Both the position numbers and the translations under genes were made by a program. The notes beneath the pieces were generated by a model. That model did not search any database, was not told the DNA's origin, and worked only from the letters and a program-made list of their open reading frames with translations. A DNA stretch of 32,346 bases from JABDKJ01 sp039028335 (GTDB lineage Bacteria; Bacteroidota; Bacteroidia; Flavobacteriales_D; JABDKJ01): contig JBCCIF010000035.1 of assembly GCA_039028335.1 (NCBI GenBank), forward strand, positions 1 to 32,346, read 5' to 3'. Below, one piece after another: positions 29,440-32,346 of this stretch. Every line of letters starts with the position of its first letter. The first letter of the stretch is position 1.

Positions 29440-32346
29440 TCAGTATTTGAGAACAACAAAACTATTGTGCTGAAGGCCATTTTCAAATTGGAAAGTAATG
29501 AAGTAGGTGTCACTTGGAAGCAGCTCTCCATTTAAATTTCTTCCATCCCACTGCTTGTCTCCATTTTGCGATTCGAAGACCTTAACTCCCCATCTGTTGA
29601 AAACAATTAAATTGTGATTAAAGACATCCAATCCTGGAATATATAGTTCATCGTTCATGCCATCACCGTCTGGAGAAATGGCGTTGGGGACATCGAATAA
29701 ATGTACATAAATATTGATGAGATCGCTTTGAGCAGGACATATTCCATTGTCGACATTCCAAGAAAGTATGTTGTTTCCTTCGGCAAGATTGGAAATGCTT
29801 GCTTGTGGATCGTGAATATCGCTTATAACTGCACTTCCACTTTCGACTTTCCAAGTGCCAATTTCATTGACGTATTCATTTCCATCAAGTTGACCTTGCT
29901 GACTAAAGAATATTTCCTGATCGTCTCCCGCCTCAGGAGCGATTTCTTGATCAACAACGGTAAGATTTGATGTGATAGAGGCGGTATTTCCAGATTCATC
30001 GATTGCTGTCCATGTGATACTGTAAACGCCTGCATTCAATATTTCATCTATAGAGCTTTGCCCATTATGGTCATTGGTAATAGTGACAAGTCCTCCACTG
30101 TTGTCATTTGCAATTGGAGCCTCAATCAATACATTACCTGCGCAGATATCCATATCTGCACTTTCGAATGTTGGGGCAATAGTATCAATGACTGTAACCT
30201 TGAATGAACAGTTCGCATTGTTTCCAGAAGGATCCGCTGCATTAAATTCTAAAGTATGTTCACCTAAATCGAAAAATTCACCATTTGAGGGTCCAGAAAT
30301 CTGGACTAAACTTGCAGAACAATTGTCTGAATAATCGGGTAAATCAAACACAACGTTTGCGCCTGATTCTCCATATGTGTTCAATAGCGTAGTATCAGAA
30401 GGGCAATTGATCACAGGGTTTTCTTCATCGGCTATTTCAATAATTTGTGTTTGTGAGCTTGTATTACCTGAGGCATCTACATACACCCATTCAATTTCGT
30501 GAGTTCCTTTTACGATATATTCGAGTGGGTCAACAGTTGTTGCCGTTATACTTGCTCCACAATTATCAGTTGCAGTCGGAAAATCCATATTCGTTATAGT
30601 TACCGAGCAATCTCCTTCTATTATAGGAAGAATGGCACTATTCGCTATTGGAGCTATACTATCTATCACCAAAATTTGTGCTTGACAAGAATTCTGTTGG
30701 TTCAGATTGTCTTCTACAAACAAGGATACTGTATTTTGGCCTAAGTGCGAACAATCAAAATTTTCTTGGTCAAGCCACATGTCTTGAATAGAGCCATCGT
30801 CCCAGCTTAAGTTGTCAATATTACTTGCACTAGCTACAGCATTTCCCTCATTATTCAAATATAGAGTGTCGTTTTGGCAAATTGCGGTTGGTCCTGGATT
30901 ACTCAATACTTCTAAGGTAGTCGCTTTAATCGTTTCGTTGCTGCTACTGTCAAAGACATGTACACTTATTGGAAAAGTTCCTGGTGAATTGAAAGAAGAA
31001 GCTGAAATGCTCATGCTTTGAATACTGCAATTATCGCTTTCACTTCCGCTGAGAATAAATTCATTAGGACTTAAAAATAACTCCCCTTCAGAATCCAGTG
31101 TGAATGTTGGTTCTGTCACTTCAAAATTTGGAGAAATGGTATCTAGTATATGCACCTGCGTAATACAGGTGTTTTGAATTCCCGAATCATCCTCTACAAA
31201 CAAGGTTAAACTCTGTGGACTTGCAATTCCTGATCCGCTGCAATCAAAATTGGTCTGACTTAATGTGAAATCCAAGGTGCCTAATCCAGTTGATCCATTA
31301 TCAAATTCCATGGGGATGGCGGTTGCAAAGCCCAATTCATCGAGGTAGATTGTGTCTGTTTGACAAGAGATGTTAGGCCCGACTCCAGTATAGTTTACGC
31401 TTACTTGACAAATAGCTTCTTCAGTGTTGCTAAAAAGATCAACAGCAAATGCACTTACATCAAAAAGCCCAGTGCTATTGAATTCATATTGCGATAAATA
31501 TGTGCTGTCTATACCACAATTATCCGCAGCGTTTTGAATAAAATCACTTTCTGTAATGATTGCTGGTATAATCCCATCAAAGTCTACCGATAGATCTTGG
31601 CAGTCAATAACAGGTAAGGAATTGTCAGCAACGTGAACCGTAGAAGAACATGAATTTATAAATCCATTTTCGTCTGTAATTTGGAGCGTAACCAGAATAG
31701 ATTCACCCGCATCAGAACAATCAAAATTGTTTAGGTCTGTATCAAATGATACAATGGTTCCCAGACTATTGTCACCTGAAAAGATGGCATCTTCTTCTAA
31801 AGTGTAAAGACCATTTTCATCAAGGCCTACATTCAGGTCTTGACAAGTAGGAGAGGGTACATCATTATCCTCGATAACACCAATAATTTCTAAAGTGCTG
31901 CACATTGAAGAACCCGAAACAGAAAGTATCTGCAATTCAAAAGTCTCATTTATTTCATCTATTAAGTCATCCTGAATTTCAATTTCTAAAGAAGCTGATG
32001 TCGCACCAGCTAGAATAGAGAGCGTATTTTGAACAAGGTTCAGGTCATCCGAACTTGCAGAATGACCGGTAAAGTCAAGTGCCAGATTTAAAGTGATATC
32101 ATCTATCTGTGGATTGCTGATATTAAAATCAAAAAAGACGCTGCCGCTATTTTCGTTAATTGATGGAGTTACACTTGAAATGCAAGAAGTCGTTTCATCA
32201 TCAATGATTGTTCCAGTTGCAAGTCCTTCGCCTGTGCAGATAGATGCATTTACAGGATTATTTAGTGATATTTCCACTTCCTCATTTCCTTCTGATAAAT
32301 TGTCATCAATAATAGCTAACTCCACTAGGACTTGATTGCTCCCTCC
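29440..32346 (-). CDS. Calx-beta/HYR-like surface adhesin with CHU_C gliding-type C-terminus, partial (N-terminus off right edge)
   Basis: 968 residues are visible and the frame is open to the window edge. It enters inside a Calx-beta domain (VELAIIDDNLSEGNEEVEIS), so the apparent GTG start near 32325 is not a start. A second Calx-beta unit covers residues about 55-160. From about 165 to 560 come repeats with a conserved Cys pair and phrases such as NFDCSDAGE, NFDCSGSG and NFDCSHLGQ, each ahead of a ...VEDN...NSC strand. HYR-like units follow (about 560-800: TATDNCG, VYVDASGNT, DYSDNCS, AADPSGNN and AIDESGNT). Residues about 880-968 are the CHU_C/gliding-motility-associated type B sorting domain: NAISPDGDGMNDELYIPG, LIVFNRWGVKVFES, WDGRNLNGELLPSDTYF and FVVLKY. 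It is secreted through T9SS and held on the cell surface. Confidence 0.94.
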   Translation of the reverse strand, partial: GGSNQVLVELAIIDDNLSEGNEEVEISLNNPVNASICTGEGLATGTIIDDETTSCISSVTPSINENSGSVFFDFNISNPQIDDITLNLALDFTGHSASSDDLNLVQNTLSILAGATSASLEIEIQDDLIDEINETFELQILSVSGSSMCSTLEIIGVIEDNDVPSPTCQDLNVGLDENGLYTLEEDAIFSGDNSLGTIVSFDTDLNNFDCSDAGESILVTLQITDENGFINSCSSTVHVADNSLPVIDCQDLSVDFDGIIPAIITESDFIQNAADNCGIDSTYLSQYEFNSTGLFDVSAFAVDLFSNTEEAICQVSVNYTGVGPNISCQTDTIYLDELGFATAIPMEFDNGSTGLGTLDFTLSQTNFDCSGSGIASPQSLTLFVEDDSGIQNTCITQVHILDTISPNFEVTEPTFTLDSEGELFLSPNEFILSGSESDNCSIQSMSISASSFNSPGTFPISVHVFDSSSNETIKATTLEVLSNPGPTAICQNDTLYLNNEGNAVASASNIDNLSWDDGSIQDMWLDQENFDCSHLGQNTVSLFVEDNLNQQNSCQAQILVIDSIAPIANSAILPIIEGDCSVTITNMDFPTATDNCGASITATTVDPLEYIVKGTHEIEWVYVDASGNTSSQTQIIEIADEENPVINCPSDTTLLNTYGESGANVVFDLPDYSDNCSASLVQISGPSNGEFFDLGEHTLEFNAADPSGNNANCSFKVTVIDTIAPTFESADMDICAGNVLIEAPIANDNSGGLVTITNDHNGQSSIDEILNAGVYSITWTAIDESGNTASITSNLTVVDQEIAPEAGDDQEIFFSQQGQLDGNEYVNEIGTWKVESGSAVISDIHDPQASISNLAEGNNILSWNVDNGICPAQSDLINIYVHLFDVPNAISPDGDGMNDELYIPGLDVFNHNLIVFNRWGVKVFESQNGDKQWDGRNLNGELLPSDTYFITFQFENGLQHNSFVVLKY

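Noticed and set aside
32325..32346. GTG near 32325 as the start of the adhesin
   Set aside because: It lies in the middle of a Calx-beta strand, and the frame continues upstream to the window edge without a stop.
1..32346. Insertion sequences, tRNA/rRNA genes, CRISPR arrays, tmRNA
   Set aside because: Intergenic regions were read on both strands and showed no terminal inverted repeats with a transposase, no cloverleaf, no spaced repeats and no tmRNA-like ends.

Overview
The window reads as a chromosomal stretch of a member of the Bacteroidota, most likely order Flavobacteriales. Four things point there: surface proteins with type IX secretion (T9SS) C-terminal sorting domains, a gliding-motility-associated C-terminus and SprB-like repeats; a chain linking a small membrane protein, mutL, two rhomboids and an EEP-family hydrolase; menaquinone biosynthesis (menA); and few Shine-Dalgarno sequences, with occasional TAnnTTTG-type -7 promoter elements. 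I see no phage, transposase, integron, CRISPR, rRNA or tRNA. The species cannot be named from the sequence alone.

Layout. 1-1039 (-) is the N-terminal part of an exported SprB-repeat protein that runs off the left edge and has no ATG start. 1094-2002 (-) is menA, divergent from a small STAS/SEC14-like protein (2086-2505 +). 2506-9620 (-) is one long co-directional block, read in the order miaE-like hydroxylase, yqgE/algH-like, small membrane protein, mutL, rhomboid, rhomboid, endonuclease/exonuclease/phosphatase protein, outer-membrane beta-barrel; several of these genes overlap by 1-4 nt. 9671-11184 (+) is the coupled pair pdxH-prmC, closed by a terminator. A small conserved-looking protein (11332-11577 +) and a beta-barrel gene (11642-12421 -) share a bidirectional terminator. 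12503-13797 (-) is a ZIP metal transporter plus smpB. 13971-17119 (+) holds pyrD, an HMG-CoA-lyase-like gene, an exported TPR protein and a small DoxX-like membrane protein. 17125-17499 (-) is a DUF2200 protein. 17865-19022 (+) is a diheme cytochrome c peroxidase-like lipoprotein. 19031-22876 (-) holds a beta-propeller lipoprotein with a co-translated seven-helix membrane protein, a PLP-dependent threonine/serine dehydratase, a DinB-like protein and an exported MsrA.

22877-32346 is dominated by very large exported proteins on the minus strand: a choice-of-anchor-B protein with a T9SS tail (791 aa), a TraB/GumN protein with a long multi-module extension (about 1140 aa), and a Calx-beta/HYR-like adhesin with a CHU_C tail that enters from the right edge. 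Between msrA and the first of these lies a tiny cysteine- and lysine-rich ORF whose 3' end overlaps the terminator of the opposite-strand gene.

Most of the window is housekeeping plus the cell-surface repertoire usual for this group. The items most worth a second look are the TraB protein with three apparent PsbP/Mog1-like modules, the small Cys/Lys-rich ORF nested against a terminator, the MutL with degenerate endonuclease motifs followed by coupled rhomboids, and the propeller lipoprotein/membrane protein pair. I found no clear defence system or other obviously new multi-gene system.
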